Source: an uncultured Clostridia bacterium
GTDB lineage: Bacteria; Bacillota; Clostridia; Oscillospirales; Ruminococcaceae
Length of the DNA: 37,419 nt
Direction: 5' to 3'
Assembly (NCBI GenBank): GCA_944386805.1
Contig: CALXCO010000021.1
Span: 1 to 37,419, forward strand
The notes beneath the pieces were generated by a model that made no database searches, had not been told where the DNA came from, and was given only the letters and a program-made list of their open reading frames with translations. A program made the translations under genes and the position numbers. The first letter of the stretch is position 1. Each line of letters starts with the position of its first letter. Positions 1 through 8,704 of this stretch are shown here, in pieces.

Positions 1-1
1 C

Positions 2-1669
2 GAAAAGGGCGGCGCTGTCGGCAAACCGATGAATATCTATGAAATGCACGCCGGCAGCTGGCGGCGGTTCGAATCCGGCGATACGCTGGATTATGAGAGC
101 CTGGCCGATCAGCTGATCCCTTATATTCAGGAGATGGGCTATACCCATATCGAACTGATGCCGCTGTCGGAATATCCGTTCGACGGTTCCTGGGGCTATC
201 AGGTCACCGGCTATTTTGCGCCGACTTCCCGTTATGGAACGCCTGAAATGCTGATGAAGTTCGTCGACCGCTGCCATCAGGCAGGTATCGGCGTGCTGAT
301 GGACTGGGTGCCTGCCCACTTCCCGCGCGATGCACACGGCCTGCGCCGCTTTGACGGCACTCCCTGCTATGAATACGCCGATGCACGCAAGGGTGAACAT
401 CCCGACTGGGGAACGATGATTTTCGACTACGGCCGCGGTGAGGTCATGTCCTTCCTGATCTCATCGGCTGCCAACTGGGTGGACCGGTATCATATCGACG
501 GCCTGCGGGTCGACGCGGTCGCTTCGATGCTGTATCTCGACTACGGCAAGAAGGACGGCGGCTGGATGCCCAATATCTATGGAGGCAACTGGAACCTGGA
601 GGCAATCGAGTTCCTGAAACGGTTTAACCACTATATGCATACCGCGTTCCCCGGCGTACTGACCATCGCTGAGGAATCGACCGCGTTCCCGAAAGTTACC
701 CATCCGGTCGAGGAAGACGGACTGGGCTTTGACTTCAAGTGGAACATGGGCTGGATGAACGATTCGATCAAGTACATGCAGACCGACCCCTTCTTCCGCA
801 AGGGCGTCCATAACAACCTGACCTTCAGCCTGACTTATGCGTTCTCCGAGAACTTTATCCTGCCGCTGTCGCATGACGAGGTGGTTCACGGTAAGTGCTC
901 GCTGATCAATAAGATGCCGGGCGAATATGAGCAGAAGTTTGACAACCTGCGCGCCTATATCGCGTATATGTACGCCCATCCCGGAAAGAAACTGCTGTTT
1001 ATGGGATGCGAACTGGCGCAGTTTGATGAATGGAGCGAGGAAAAGACCATCGGCTGGGATCTGCTGCGGTTTGACAAACACCGCCAGTTTAAGGACTTCA
1101 GCCAGGAACTGTTCCATTTCTACCGGGATACGCCTGCAATGTGGGAACTGGACGGCGGTTGGGATGGCTTTGACTGGCTGTCCTGCGACAACGCTGAACA
1201 GAATATTATCTCCTTCCTGCGCCGCGATAAGAAGGGCAACGAAGTGATTGTTATCTGCAACTTCTCGTCGGTAACCCGTGAGGACTACCGGATCGGCGTT
1301 CCGCGCAGAGGACGGTATGACGAGATCTTCTCGACCGACTCGGCCCGTTTTGGCGGCAAGGGTGTCGAAAATCCCCGTATCTATACCAAACAGACCCCGA
1401 TGCACGGCCGCAGCTGCTGCGTATCGCTGACGCTGCCCGCATTCTCGACGATCTATCTGTATAAGAAGGCTTCGCCGCCCAAGGCAAGCACGACCGTCGA
1501 AAAGAAGGGGACTGCACGGTCTGCCAGCCGCCGGGTTAAGGCTGAAAGCGGCAGCAAAAAGACCGAAAAGACGGAAAAAGCTTCCGCAAAGTCTGCCGGT
1601 AAGGAGAAAAAAGCCGGTGTGAAAAAACCGGCTGTCAAGCGCAGAACCAAAAAAGATAAAGAGGCATGA
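2..1669 (+). CDS. glgB: 1,4-alpha-glucan branching enzyme, 5' truncated by window
   Basis: Glycogen branching enzyme (GH13): cuts alpha-1,4 chains and re-attaches them through alpha-1,6 bonds. The frame is open from base 2, so the gene begins before the window and the N-terminal domain is missing. Counting from the first in-window Met (29), the GH13 motifs are DWVPAH (92-97), GLRVDAV with nucleophile Asp162, IAEES with acid/base Glu215, and LSHDEVVHG with Asp283. The spacings between these residues match E. coli GlgB. The family fold ends near FSTIYLYKK (about base 1468). It is followed by about 66 residues very rich in Lys, Ala, Ser and Thr, a histone H1-like disordered tail that typical GlgB proteins lack. 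First gene of a same-strand glg cluster. Confidence 0.96.
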   Translation, partial: EKGGAVGKPMNIYEMHAGSWRRFESGDTLDYESLADQLIPYIQEMGYTHIELMPLSEYPFDGSWGYQVTGYFAPTSRYGTPEMLMKFVDRCHQAGIGVLMDWVPAHFPRDAHGLRRFDGTPCYEYADARKGEHPDWGTMIFDYGRGEVMSFLISSAANWVDRYHIDGLRVDAVASMLYLDYGKKDGGWMPNIYGGNWNLEAIEFLKRFNHYMHTAFPGVLTIAEESTAFPKVTHPVEEDGLGFDFKWNMGWMNDSIKYMQTDPFFRKGVHNNLTFSLTYAFSENFILPLSHDEVVHGKCSLINKMPGEYEQKFDNLRAYIAYMYAHPGKKLLFMGCELAQFDEWSEEKTIGWDLLRFDKHRQFKDFSQELFHFYRDTPAMWELDGGWDGFDWLSCDNAEQNIISFLRRDKKGNEVIVICNFSSVTREDYRIGVPRRGRYDEIFSTDSARFGGKGVENPRIYTKQTPMHGRSCCVSLTLPAFSTIYLYKKASPPKASTTVEKKGTARSASRRVKAESGSKKTEKTEKASAKSAGKEKKAGVKKPAVKRRTKKDKEA

Positions 1670-1670
1670 C

Positions 1671-1692
1671 CATCTGAAACGCTTTTCAGATG
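1671..1692 (+). terminator. Hairpin between glgB and glgC
   Basis: CATCTGAAA (1671-1679) pairs perfectly with TTTCAGATG (1684-1692) around a four-base loop. The downstream T-tract is only TTTATGG, so this is at best a weak terminator or an mRNA-stabilising hairpin within the operon. Confidence 0.4.
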
Positions 1693-1764
1693 TTTATGGA
1701 TATATGGCAGGATACCAAAAACCAGCGATTACCCGCTGGAAAAATCTTGAAGAGGTGCACCAGT

Positions 1765-2973
1765 ATGACACAGAAAAAAGACATGATTGCAATGCTTCTG
1801 GCAGGCGGACAAGGCTCCCGTCTTTACGTCCTGACCAAGGAGGTCGCAAAACCCGCAGTTTCATTCGGCGGCAAGTATAAGATCATCGACTTCCCGCTTT
1901 CCAACTGCGTCAACTCCGGAATCGATACCGTCGGCGTTCTGACTCAGTACCGTCCGCTGGAGCTGAACTCCTACATCGGAAACGGCCAGCCGTGGGATCT
2001 GGACCGCCTCAACGGCGGCGTTTATATCCTGCCTCCTTACCAGACCGACAAGGGCAGCGAATGGTATAAGGGTACCGCTAATGCAATTTATCAGAATATC
2101 AATTTTATTGACCGTTATGACCCTGAAAACGTTCTGATTCTTTCCGGCGACCATATCTATAAGATGGACTACGCCAAGATGCTCGCTTATCATAAGGAAA
2201 ACAACTCGGATGCAACCATCGCAGTCCTGAACGTCTCGATGGAAGAAGCTTCCCGCTTCGGCATCATGAACTGCAATGAAGATCACACCATCTATGAGTT
2301 TGAGGAAAAACCCAAACATCCCAAGTCCACCCTCGCTTCGATGGGTATCTACATCTTTAACTGGAAGAAGCTGCGCGCGGCTCTGATCGCCGACGAGGCT
2401 GACCCCACCTCCTCCAACGACTTCGGCAAGAATATCATCCCGATGATGCTGGGCAACGGCGACAAGCTGATGGCATGGGAGTTCGACGGATACTGGAAAG
2501 ACGTTGGAACCATCTCCTCGCTGTGGGATGCCAATATGGACCTGCTCAATCCCGAAAGCGGCTTGCAGCTGGATTCCGGAGACTGGAAGATCTACTCCAG
2601 AAGTGAGGCACATCCGCCGCACTATATCGATGAACACGCCGAGATCGCTGAGTCGATCGTCACCGAAGGCTGCGAAATCGACGGTAAGCTGTGGTACTCG
2701 GTCCTCTTCTCCAACGTCACTGTTGAGGAAGGCGCTGAACTGAATTCGGCGGTCGTTATGAGCAATACCGTAATCAAGAAGGGTGCAAGTGTTAAATACG
2801 CGATTATCGCGGAGGATGTTATCATCGAAGAGGGCGCCATTGTCGGTGACGATCCCTGCAACTACCCCGATGCGTCTGAATGGGGCATCGCGGTTGTCGG
2901 ACGCGGCGCGATCATCAAGAAGGGTCAGGTCGTCCGTCCCAAAGAGATGATTGAACCCGACGCCAACAGATAA
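1765..2973 (+). CDS. glgC: Glucose-1-phosphate adenylyltransferase (ADP-glucose pyrophosphorylase)
   Basis: Makes ADP-glucose from glucose-1-phosphate and ATP, the committed step of glycogen synthesis. The start is ATG 1765 ([20 protein letters not shown]) because GAAGAGG lies just upstream; an in-frame ATG at 1690 would add 25 non-conserved residues. About 402 aa, normal for GlgC. The N-terminal nucleotidyltransferase core has the GGQGSRL nucleotide loop, [19 protein letters not shown], and the [10 protein letters not shown] metal/product-site region. The C-terminus has left-handed beta-helix hexapeptide repeats (about 290-400). Followed by glgD: many Firmicutes carry this catalytic GlgC plus non-catalytic GlgD pair. 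Confidence 0.96.
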   Translation: MTQKKDMIAMLLAGGQGSRLYVLTKEVAKPAVSFGGKYKIIDFPLSNCVNSGIDTVGVLTQYRPLELNSYIGNGQPWDLDRLNGGVYILPPYQTDKGSEWYKGTANAIYQNINFIDRYDPENVLILSGDHIYKMDYAKMLAYHKENNSDATIAVLNVSMEEASRFGIMNCNEDHTIYEFEEKPKHPKSTLASMGIYIFNWKKLRAALIADEADPTSSNDFGKNIIPMMLGNGDKLMAWEFDGYWKDVGTISSLWDANMDLLNPESGLQLDSGDWKIYSRSEAHPPHYIDEHAEIAESIVTEGCEIDGKLWYSVLFSNVTVEEGAELNSAVVMSNTVIKKGASVKYAIIAEDVIIEEGAIVGDDPCNYPDASEWGIAVVGRGAIIKKGQVVRPKEMIEPDANR

Positions 2974-2993
2974 CCGGATCTGTGGTGAGAATG

Positions 2994-3011
2994 TCCGGTG
3001 CAACCACCGGA
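2994..3011 (+). other. Short hairpin in glgC-glgD spacer
   Basis: TCCGGTG (2994-3000) and CACCGGA (3005-3011) form a 7-bp stem with loop CAAC. No T-run follows, so it is not an intrinsic terminator. It could be an mRNA processing or stability element. Confidence 0.3.
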
Positions 3012-3046
3012 AATACCGGAGCTGACAAAAAGTGGAGGTATCCTAA

Positions 3047-4165
3047 ATGATTTCGAAAACAATGTGTGTACTCTTTTCCGATAGCTTTGTCGCTGTCAAT
3101 AATGAGCTGGCAGCAGAACGTACCCTTGCGACTGTCCCGTTTGCAAGCCGCTATCGCCTGATTGACTTTGTACTTTCCTCGCTGGTAAAATCCGGCGTCA
3201 ACAATATCGGTATCCTGACCAAGGAACATTATGGCTCGTTGGTTGACCATCTGGGCGCCGGCAAGGACTGGGACCTCGACCGCAGAAACGGCGGTCTGAA
3301 AATCCTGACTCCGTTCGCAAAGGCTGACTCGGCTGCCACCAGAAGCCGCTCCAAGATCGATGCACTGCTTTCCTGCCGTGCATATTTGGAAGATTGTAAC
3401 GAAGAATATGTGATTTTGTCGGACACGAACATCGTTATGAACATTGACTTTGCTGAAATGGTGCGGTATCATATTAGTAAAGATGCCGATATCACCGTCG
3501 CTTACCAGAAACGCAGCGACGCTGTTTATAACGGTCTGGTGCTGGATGAGGACCGCGATGGCCGAATCGTCGACGCATATTACGCCGCCGGCCAGATGAG
3601 CGATTGCCAGAACCAGGGACTGAAAGTCTATGTCTTTAACAAGGAACTGCTGATGAGCCTGCTGGAACGCGCCTATACCTATGGCTGGACCGATTTCGAG
3701 CGGGATTTCATCACCCGCAATATCAACAAACTGCGTGTCTGCGGCTATGAGCATACCGGCTACTGTGCGGTCATCAACACCGTCGGCGATTTGTATAAGG
3801 CAAGCATGGAAATGCTGACCCCTGCGATCCGCAAAGAGGTGTTCGAATCGCAAACTCCGATTCTGACCCGCGTCAAAAACAGTGCGCCTACCCTCTATGG
3901 CTTTGAAAGCAAGGCGAAAAACAGCCTGATTGCAGACGGCTGTGTCATCGATGGAACCATCGAAAACTGTGTTATCTTCCGTGGTGTGCGGATTGAAAAG
4001 GGCGCAGTTTTGAAAAACTGTGTAATCGGTCAGAATTCGGTTATCCATTCGGATGCGAAACTCGACTGCGTTATCACCGATAAGGATGTTGAGATTCAGG
4101 CAGATCATGTGCTGAGCGGCTATCCTACCTACCCCTACGTTATCTCCAAGGGTCAGGTCGTATAA
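3047..4165 (+). CDS. glgD: GlgD, non-catalytic ADP-glucose pyrophosphorylase subunit
   Basis: A 372-aa paralogue of GlgC. It keeps the fold (ASRYRLIDFVLSSLVKSG, GAGKDWDLDRRNGGLKIL, C-terminal hexapeptide repeats from about 290). The glycine-rich GGxGxRL nucleotide loop is replaced by an N-terminus reading CVLFSDSF, so catalysis is unlikely. Family knowledge: Firmicutes GlgD has little activity alone but stimulates GlgC in a heteromer. The start is supported by GTGGAGG 10 bases upstream. Placed between glgC and glgA, as expected for the clostridial-type cluster. Confidence 0.94.
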   Translation: MISKTMCVLFSDSFVAVNNELAAERTLATVPFASRYRLIDFVLSSLVKSGVNNIGILTKEHYGSLVDHLGAGKDWDLDRRNGGLKILTPFAKADSAATRSRSKIDALLSCRAYLEDCNEEYVILSDTNIVMNIDFAEMVRYHISKDADITVAYQKRSDAVYNGLVLDEDRDGRIVDAYYAAGQMSDCQNQGLKVYVFNKELLMSLLERAYTYGWTDFERDFITRNINKLRVCGYEHTGYCAVINTVGDLYKASMEMLTPAIRKEVFESQTPILTRVKNSAPTLYGFESKAKNSLIADGCVIDGTIENCVIFRGVRIEKGAVLKNCVIGQNSVIHSDAKLDCVITDKDVEIQADHVLSGYPTYPYVISKGQVV

Positions 4166-4171
4166 TGATGT

Positions 4172-4209
4172 GCAGGCAATGATTTGCAGGAAAATCATTG
4201 CCTGCTTTT
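4172..4209 (+). terminator. Strong hairpin with T-tract between glgD and glgA
   Basis: GCAGGCAATGATTT (4172-4185) pairs perfectly over 14 bp with AAATCATTGCCTGC (4192-4205); TTTTC follows. It has the form of an intrinsic terminator although glgA follows 60 bases later on the same strand. This suggests partial termination, or attenuation, that lowers glgA expression relative to glgC and glgD. Confidence 0.7.
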
Positions 4210-4268
4210 CGGGATGTCCTGCCTTTGGAAGGTGTCCCGGAAAGTTTTGGTAAGAAAGGATGAGACCG

Positions 4269-5687
4269 ATGAAAATTTTGTTTGCGGCTGCCGAGGCGCT
4301 TCCTTTTATCAAGGTTGGCGGTCTGGGCGACGTTGCGGGCGCACTGCCCAAGGCTCTGGTTGCCAAAGGACACGACGTTCGGGTGGTTCTGCCGCTGTAT
4401 TCCTCGATTCGGCAGGAAATGCGCGATAAATGCCGGTATTTGAAGTATTTTTACTTTATGCACGGCTGGCGCAACAGCTACTGCGGCATCTTCCAGGCAG
4501 AGGTCGACGGCGTTATCTATTATCTGATCGATAACGAATACTATTTCCGCAGAAGAGCTCCTTACGGTGAGTTTGATGACGGCGAACGGTTCGCTTATTT
4601 TTCCAGAGCAGTTCTGGAAATTCTGCCTCAGGTCGATTTCTTCCCCGATATCATCCATGCCAATGACTGGCATACGGCTGCGGTTCCGGTTTATCTTGAC
4701 TGCCAGTACCGCTGGCGGGAAGGCTATGATTATATCAAGACCGTCTTTTCGATTCATAATATCGAGTTCCAGGGCAAATATGGCCTGGATACAATGGGCA
4801 GTGTTTTTGCACTTCCTCCGGACTGGGAGCCTGTCGTTGAGCACGACGGATGTCTCAACCTGATGAAGGGCGCCATCGAACGGGCTAACGCGGTTACCAC
4901 GGTTTCGGAAAGCTATGCCAATGAAATCCTTGATCCGTATTTCTCGTTCGGTCTGGACAGCATTCTTCGCCCCAGACGGTATAAACTTTCTGGTATTGTC
5001 AATGGTATTGATATGGATACCTTCAATCCGGATACCGACCCGATGATTCCGGTACACTATAACATCGAAACCCGTGAAAAGAAGGTCGGCAACAAGCTCG
5101 CTCTCCAGAAAGAACTGGGTCTGCGGGTGGACGGCAATGTCCCGATGATCGGCATGGTCGGCCGTCTGACCTCTCAGAAGGGTATCGATCTGATGTACCC
5201 GATTATGGAAGAACTGATGAAGAAGGATATCCAGCTGGTTGTTTTGGGAACTGGTTATCCTGAGATTGAGGACTTCATGCGGTTCTGCGACGCGGCATAT
5301 CATGACAAGATGCGTTCGATGATTACCTTCTCGTCTTCGATGGCGCAGAAGATTTACGCTGGTGCGGACCTGTTCCTGATGCCCAGTAAGTCGGAACCCT
5401 GCGGCCTTGCCCAGCTGATTTCGATGCGCTACGGCACCATTCCGGTCGTCCATGCGGTCGGCGGCTTGAAAGATACGGTTATCCCGTATAACCCTCAGAC
5501 CGGCACCGGTACCGGCGTCAACTTCCAGTCGTATAACTCCTGGGATATGTACAACGCGATTGAACGCGCGCTGGATATCTGGTATAATAAGGAGTCCCGC
5601 GACAGAATCATGTTCAACGGCATGAGCGGCGATTACTCCTGGGATGTTTCGGCCGACAAGTACATCCGGCTGTATGAATCCATCTGA
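4269..5687 (+). CDS. glgA: Glycogen synthase (ADP-glucose-dependent, GT5)
   Basis: Transfers glucose from ADP-glucose to the non-reducing end of growing glycogen. The start is ATG 4269 because AAAGGA (4255-4260) lies 8 bases upstream; ATG 4260 overlaps that ribosome site. The 472-aa length is normal. The N-terminal GT-B half starts MKILFAAAEALPFIKVGGLGDV, with the KVGGLGDV ADP-glucose-binding loop at 15-22. Other landmarks are HANDWHTA, VFSIHNIEFQG and VNGIDMDTFNP, then MIGMVGRLTSQKG in the second half and the donor-site segment PSKSEPCGLAQLISMRYG near 380. Confidence 0.96.
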   Translation: MKILFAAAEALPFIKVGGLGDVAGALPKALVAKGHDVRVVLPLYSSIRQEMRDKCRYLKYFYFMHGWRNSYCGIFQAEVDGVIYYLIDNEYYFRRRAPYGEFDDGERFAYFSRAVLEILPQVDFFPDIIHANDWHTAAVPVYLDCQYRWREGYDYIKTVFSIHNIEFQGKYGLDTMGSVFALPPDWEPVVEHDGCLNLMKGAIERANAVTTVSESYANEILDPYFSFGLDSILRPRRYKLSGIVNGIDMDTFNPDTDPMIPVHYNIETREKKVGNKLALQKELGLRVDGNVPMIGMVGRLTSQKGIDLMYPIMEELMKKDIQLVVLGTGYPEIEDFMRFCDAAYHDKMRSMITFSSSMAQKIYAGADLFLMPSKSEPCGLAQLISMRYGTIPVVHAVGGLKDTVIPYNPQTGTGTGVNFQSYNSWDMYNAIERALDIWYNKESRDRIMFNGMSGDYSWDVSADKYIRLYESI

Positions 5688-5714
5688 TAGATTCTGTGCA
5701 CCTTTTTAACCGGT

Positions 5715-5760
5715 CGGCAGGAGACCTTCGGGTAAGGTCTCCTGCCGGGCTGGTCTTTTC
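5715..5760 (+). terminator. Terminator-like hairpin after glgA
   Basis: CGGCAGGAGACCTT (5715-5728) pairs perfectly with AAGGTCTCCTGCCG (5734-5747) around loop CGGGT. The T-run is displaced (GGCTGGTCTTTTC), so termination may be incomplete. Confidence 0.6.
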
Positions 5761-5773
5761 CATGTAAGGAGTG

Positions 5774-5881
5774 TTTCCTTCTGGCACAGTTGCTGCGCCT
5801 GCGTGCAGCAGCTGTGCGAAAGGGAAAAGCTTGTTCCTTTTCGCATTCTCTGCCGGTTGTTTCCTGACGGGTGCCGGCAGA
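5774..5881 (+). promoter_or_regulatory. Structured leader upstream of glgP with alternative hairpins
   Basis: Three successive inverted repeats lie before glgP. The first is GCACAGTTGCTGC (5784-5796) with GCAGCAGCTGTGC (5805-5817), extendable outward by TTTCCTT (5774-5780) pairing with AGGGAAA (5821-5827). The second is GCGAAAGGGAA (5816-5826) with TTCCTTTTCGC (5834-5844). The third is TCTGCCGG (5849-5856) with CCGGCAGA (5874-5881). The segment 5816-5827 is needed by both the first (extended) and second hairpins, so they are mutually exclusive. No known riboswitch class was recognised. Confidence 0.45.
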
Positions 5882-5913
5882 TCAACCAAACCGATTGAAA
5901 GAGAGGAAATTTG

Positions 5914-8307
5914 ATGTCTTATTCCGTAAACGAGCTCAAGGAAGAGCTGGTCAAAACGCTGCGTGCCGATTACGGTTACGATGCAGACGATGCGACCATT
6001 CTTCAGATGTACGGCGCCGTTCTGACCGTTGTTCGTCAGAAGCTGCTGGACAAACGCGGCGACTACAATGAAAAGCTCAAACATTCTGATCAGAAACGTA
6101 TTTACTACATGTCCATGGAATTTCTGGTCGGCCGCTCGCTGAAAAACAACCTGTACAACCTCAGCATGGAAGATGAAATGAAAGAGGCTGTCAAGGAACT
6201 GGGCTTTGATCTGGAAAAGATCTACGAGATGGAACCCGATGCCGGTCTCGGCAACGGCGGTCTGGGCCGTCTGGCTTCCTGCTATATGGATGCCGCAACG
6301 ACAATGAACTATCCGATTACCGGTTTTTCCATTCGGTATGAGTTTGGCATCTTCCGTCAGAAGATCGTCGACGGCTGGCAGATGGAATTCCCGGATAACT
6401 GGCTCGAACTGGGCGGCTACTGGCTGGTTCCCCGGCGCGATGAGGCCAAGGAAATCCACTTTGACGGTGAAGTCAAGGAAGAGTGGGGCGAGTCCGGCCT
6501 GAAAACCATCCATAAGAATTACTACACCGTCCGTGCTGTCCCGTATGACTTCCTGATTTCGGGCAAGGACAGCGATGCTGTCAACTCGCTGCGGCTGTGG
6601 AGTGCTGAGTCGACCGACTCCTTCGATATCGGCAAGTTCACCAGAGGCGAACATGTCAAGTCGATGGAAGGCGGCAACCGCGCTGAGGCAATCTCCAAGG
6701 TCCTGTATCCTGCCGATGACCACATCGAAGGTAAGAGCCTGCGTCTGAAACAGCAGTATTTCTTTGTATCTGCTTCTCTGCAGAACATCGTCCAGATTCA
6801 TCTGCGCACCAATCCTTCGCTGGATAACCTGGCGGATAAGGCTGTCGTTCATATCAACGATACCCATCCGGCACTGTGCGTCCCCGAACTGATGAGAATT
6901 CTGCTGGATGATTTTGGCTATTCCTGGGAGAAGGCATGGGATATCACCTGCCATACCCTTGCATATACCAACCACACCGTTATGAGCGAAGCACTGGAAA
7001 GATGGGATCTCGGCCTGTTCCGTCATCACCTGCCTCGTATCACCTCGATTGTTGAGGAGATCAACCGCCGCTTCTGCAGCTATGTTTACGACAACTTCCC
7101 CGAAAAACGCGGCGCAATCGGCAAGATGGCTGCAATCGGCGACAATCAGGTCCGGATGGCAAACCTCTGCCTGATTTGCTGCTTCTCGGTCAACGGCGTT
7201 TCCAAGCTGCACTCGGATATCCTGAAGAACGACCTGTTCAAGGATTTCAACGATATCTACCCCGGCAAGCTGACCAACGTCACCAATGGTATCACCGCAA
7301 GACGCTGGCTCAACCAGGGCAACCCGCTGCTGGCTGATATGATCACCGGCCTGATCGGCGACGGTTATGTCCATGATCTGTCTCAGCTGTCCAAGCTGAA
7401 AAATTATCTGGATGATACTTCTGTGCTCGACCAGCTGGGCAAAATCAAGCTCGCCAACAAGGAACGCCTTGCAAAATATATCGCAACCCACAACGGTATC
7501 AAGGTTGACCCGAACTCGATCTTCGACGTTCAGGTTAAGCGTCTGCATGAATACAAACGTCAGCTGCTCAACGCACTGGAAATTCTGCACCTGTACCTTG
7601 AAATCAAGAAGGGCGCACGGATTACCCCCAGAACCTTCATCTTCGGCGCAAAGGCTTCCGCAGGCTATTACATGGCGAAGGAAATCATCCGCTTTATTTG
7701 CGCAATCGGCGATACAGTCAACCGTGACTTCTCGCTGGATGGTCAGCTGAAGGTCATCTTCCTGGAGAACTACCGCGTTTCGCTGGCAGAGATCATCTAT
7801 CCTGCCGCTGAAATCTCCGAACAGATCTCTCAGGCCGGCAAGGAAGCTTCCGGTACCGGTAACATGAAGATGATGCTCAACGGTGCAATCACCCTCGGTA
7901 CGATGGATGGCGCGAACGTTGAGATTCACGATGTCGTCGGCGATGACAACATCTTTATCTTCGGTATGAACACACCTGAAGTTGTTGAGCTGGGCAGAAG
8001 AGGCTACAACCCCTCTGAATACTACAACAACAACCAGTATCTTCAGGAGATTGTTGAATTTGTCCGCCGCGGCGGTCTGGATGGCAAGAACTTCGATACC
8101 ATCATCAACTATCTGCTGCAGAACGACCAGTATATGTCGCTGGCTGATTTCGACAGCTACCGTCAGGCTCAGAACACTGTCGGCCAGAGCTATCTCGATC
8201 AGAGACACTGGAACCGTATGTCGCTGCGCAATATCGCAGAGTCGGGTATCTTCTCGGCTGACCGTTCGGTCCGTGACTATATCGAAAATATCTGGTACAA
8301 GAAATAA
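5914..8307 (+). CDS. glgP: Glycogen/maltodextrin phosphorylase (GT35)
   Basis: PLP-dependent phosphorylase releasing glucose-1-phosphate from alpha-1,4-glucan. The start is ATG 5914 with GAGAGG 7 bases upstream; the adjacent TTG at 5911 is less likely. The 797-aa length is typical. Landmarks are MEFLVGRSLKNNLYNL, the GLGNGGLGRLASC glucan/phosphate-site loop near 113, the VKRLHEYKRQLLN segment, and EASGTGNMKMMLNGA, whose Lys652 is the expected PLP Schiff-base lysine, followed by GTMDGANVEI. Last gene of the glg cluster, so storage and mobilisation are encoded together. The structured spacer upstream suggests separate control from glgA. Confidence 0.96.
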   Translation: MSYSVNELKEELVKTLRADYGYDADDATILQMYGAVLTVVRQKLLDKRGDYNEKLKHSDQKRIYYMSMEFLVGRSLKNNLYNLSMEDEMKEAVKELGFDLEKIYEMEPDAGLGNGGLGRLASCYMDAATTMNYPITGFSIRYEFGIFRQKIVDGWQMEFPDNWLELGGYWLVPRRDEAKEIHFDGEVKEEWGESGLKTIHKNYYTVRAVPYDFLISGKDSDAVNSLRLWSAESTDSFDIGKFTRGEHVKSMEGGNRAEAISKVLYPADDHIEGKSLRLKQQYFFVSASLQNIVQIHLRTNPSLDNLADKAVVHINDTHPALCVPELMRILLDDFGYSWEKAWDITCHTLAYTNHTVMSEALERWDLGLFRHHLPRITSIVEEINRRFCSYVYDNFPEKRGAIGKMAAIGDNQVRMANLCLICCFSVNGVSKLHSDILKNDLFKDFNDIYPGKLTNVTNGITARRWLNQGNPLLADMITGLIGDGYVHDLSQLSKLKNYLDDTSVLDQLGKIKLANKERLAKYIATHNGIKVDPNSIFDVQVKRLHEYKRQLLNALEILHLYLEIKKGARITPRTFIFGAKASAGYYMAKEIIRFICAIGDTVNRDFSLDGQLKVIFLENYRVSLAEIIYPAAEISEQISQAGKEASGTGNMKMMLNGAITLGTMDGANVEIHDVVGDDNIFIFGMNTPEVVELGRRGYNPSEYYNNNQYLQEIVEFVRRGGLDGKNFDTIINYLLQNDQYMSLADFDSYRQAQNTVGQSYLDQRHWNRMSLRNIAESGIFSADRSVRDYIENIWYKK

Positions 8308-8327
8308 TCTTCATCAGATACAAAACA

Positions 8328-8360
8328 AACCGGCAGGGGAGTATTCCTCTGCCGGTTTTG
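8328..8360 (+). terminator. Intrinsic terminator of the glg cluster
   Basis: AACCGGCAGGGGA (8328-8340) pairs with TCCTCTGCCGGTT (8345-8357) with one G-U wobble; TTTTGTG overlaps the 3' arm. It lies 20 bases after the glgP stop. Confidence 0.8.
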
Positions 8361-8477
8361 TGCTATGTGGTGGGGTTAGTCAAATAGAAAGCCGGTATTC
8401 TTTTGAGCGGACAAGCTCGCAGGAATACCAGTTTTTGTATTGTTTGTGGTGGATTGCATAGAAGGAGCAGTTCACAG

Positions 8478-8692
8478 GAATTAGTCAGTGGCGACACGCC
8501 ACCCAGCGCGTTTGCAAAGGCTGTTACTTCCACAATCGAGCGAGTCGGCACGCGAGCGACCAACGCGAACAAGGGAGCGGAGGAACTCCGCCGAGGCGGT
8601 CGGAACGCCGCCGACCAACGCGAATTAGTCAGTGGCGACCCGCCACTCGGAACGCCGCCGACCATCGCAAACTGGCAGCGGAAGCATTTCGC
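8478..8692. repeat. Short hairpin-rich repeat unit (A1), related to the downstream mosaic repeat
   Basis: Non-coding. It contains TTAGTCAGTGGCGAC twice (8481 and 8626), each followed by a GCCAC that closes a GTGGC hairpin. It shares GCAAAGGCTGTTAC and GAGCGACCAACGCGAACAAG with the 3' part of the copy at 15505-16112. It ends with the GCGGAA-GCA-TTTCGC hairpin (8678-8692), the same end hairpin seen at 9339-9353 and 16098-16112. Small open frames here are shadows of structured DNA without ribosome sites or family resemblance. Confidence 0.7.
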
Positions 8693-8704
8693 CGAAAGTT
8701 GTAC

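Noticed and set aside
5614-8208. Very long antisense open frame (864 codons) opposite glgP, and similar ones opposite glgB, glgC, glgD, glgA, GH2, icd, acn, purB and thrS
   Set aside because: They mirror well-recognised genes, lack ribosome sites and family resemblance, and are expected from codon bias in GC-rich genes that avoids stops on the opposite strand.
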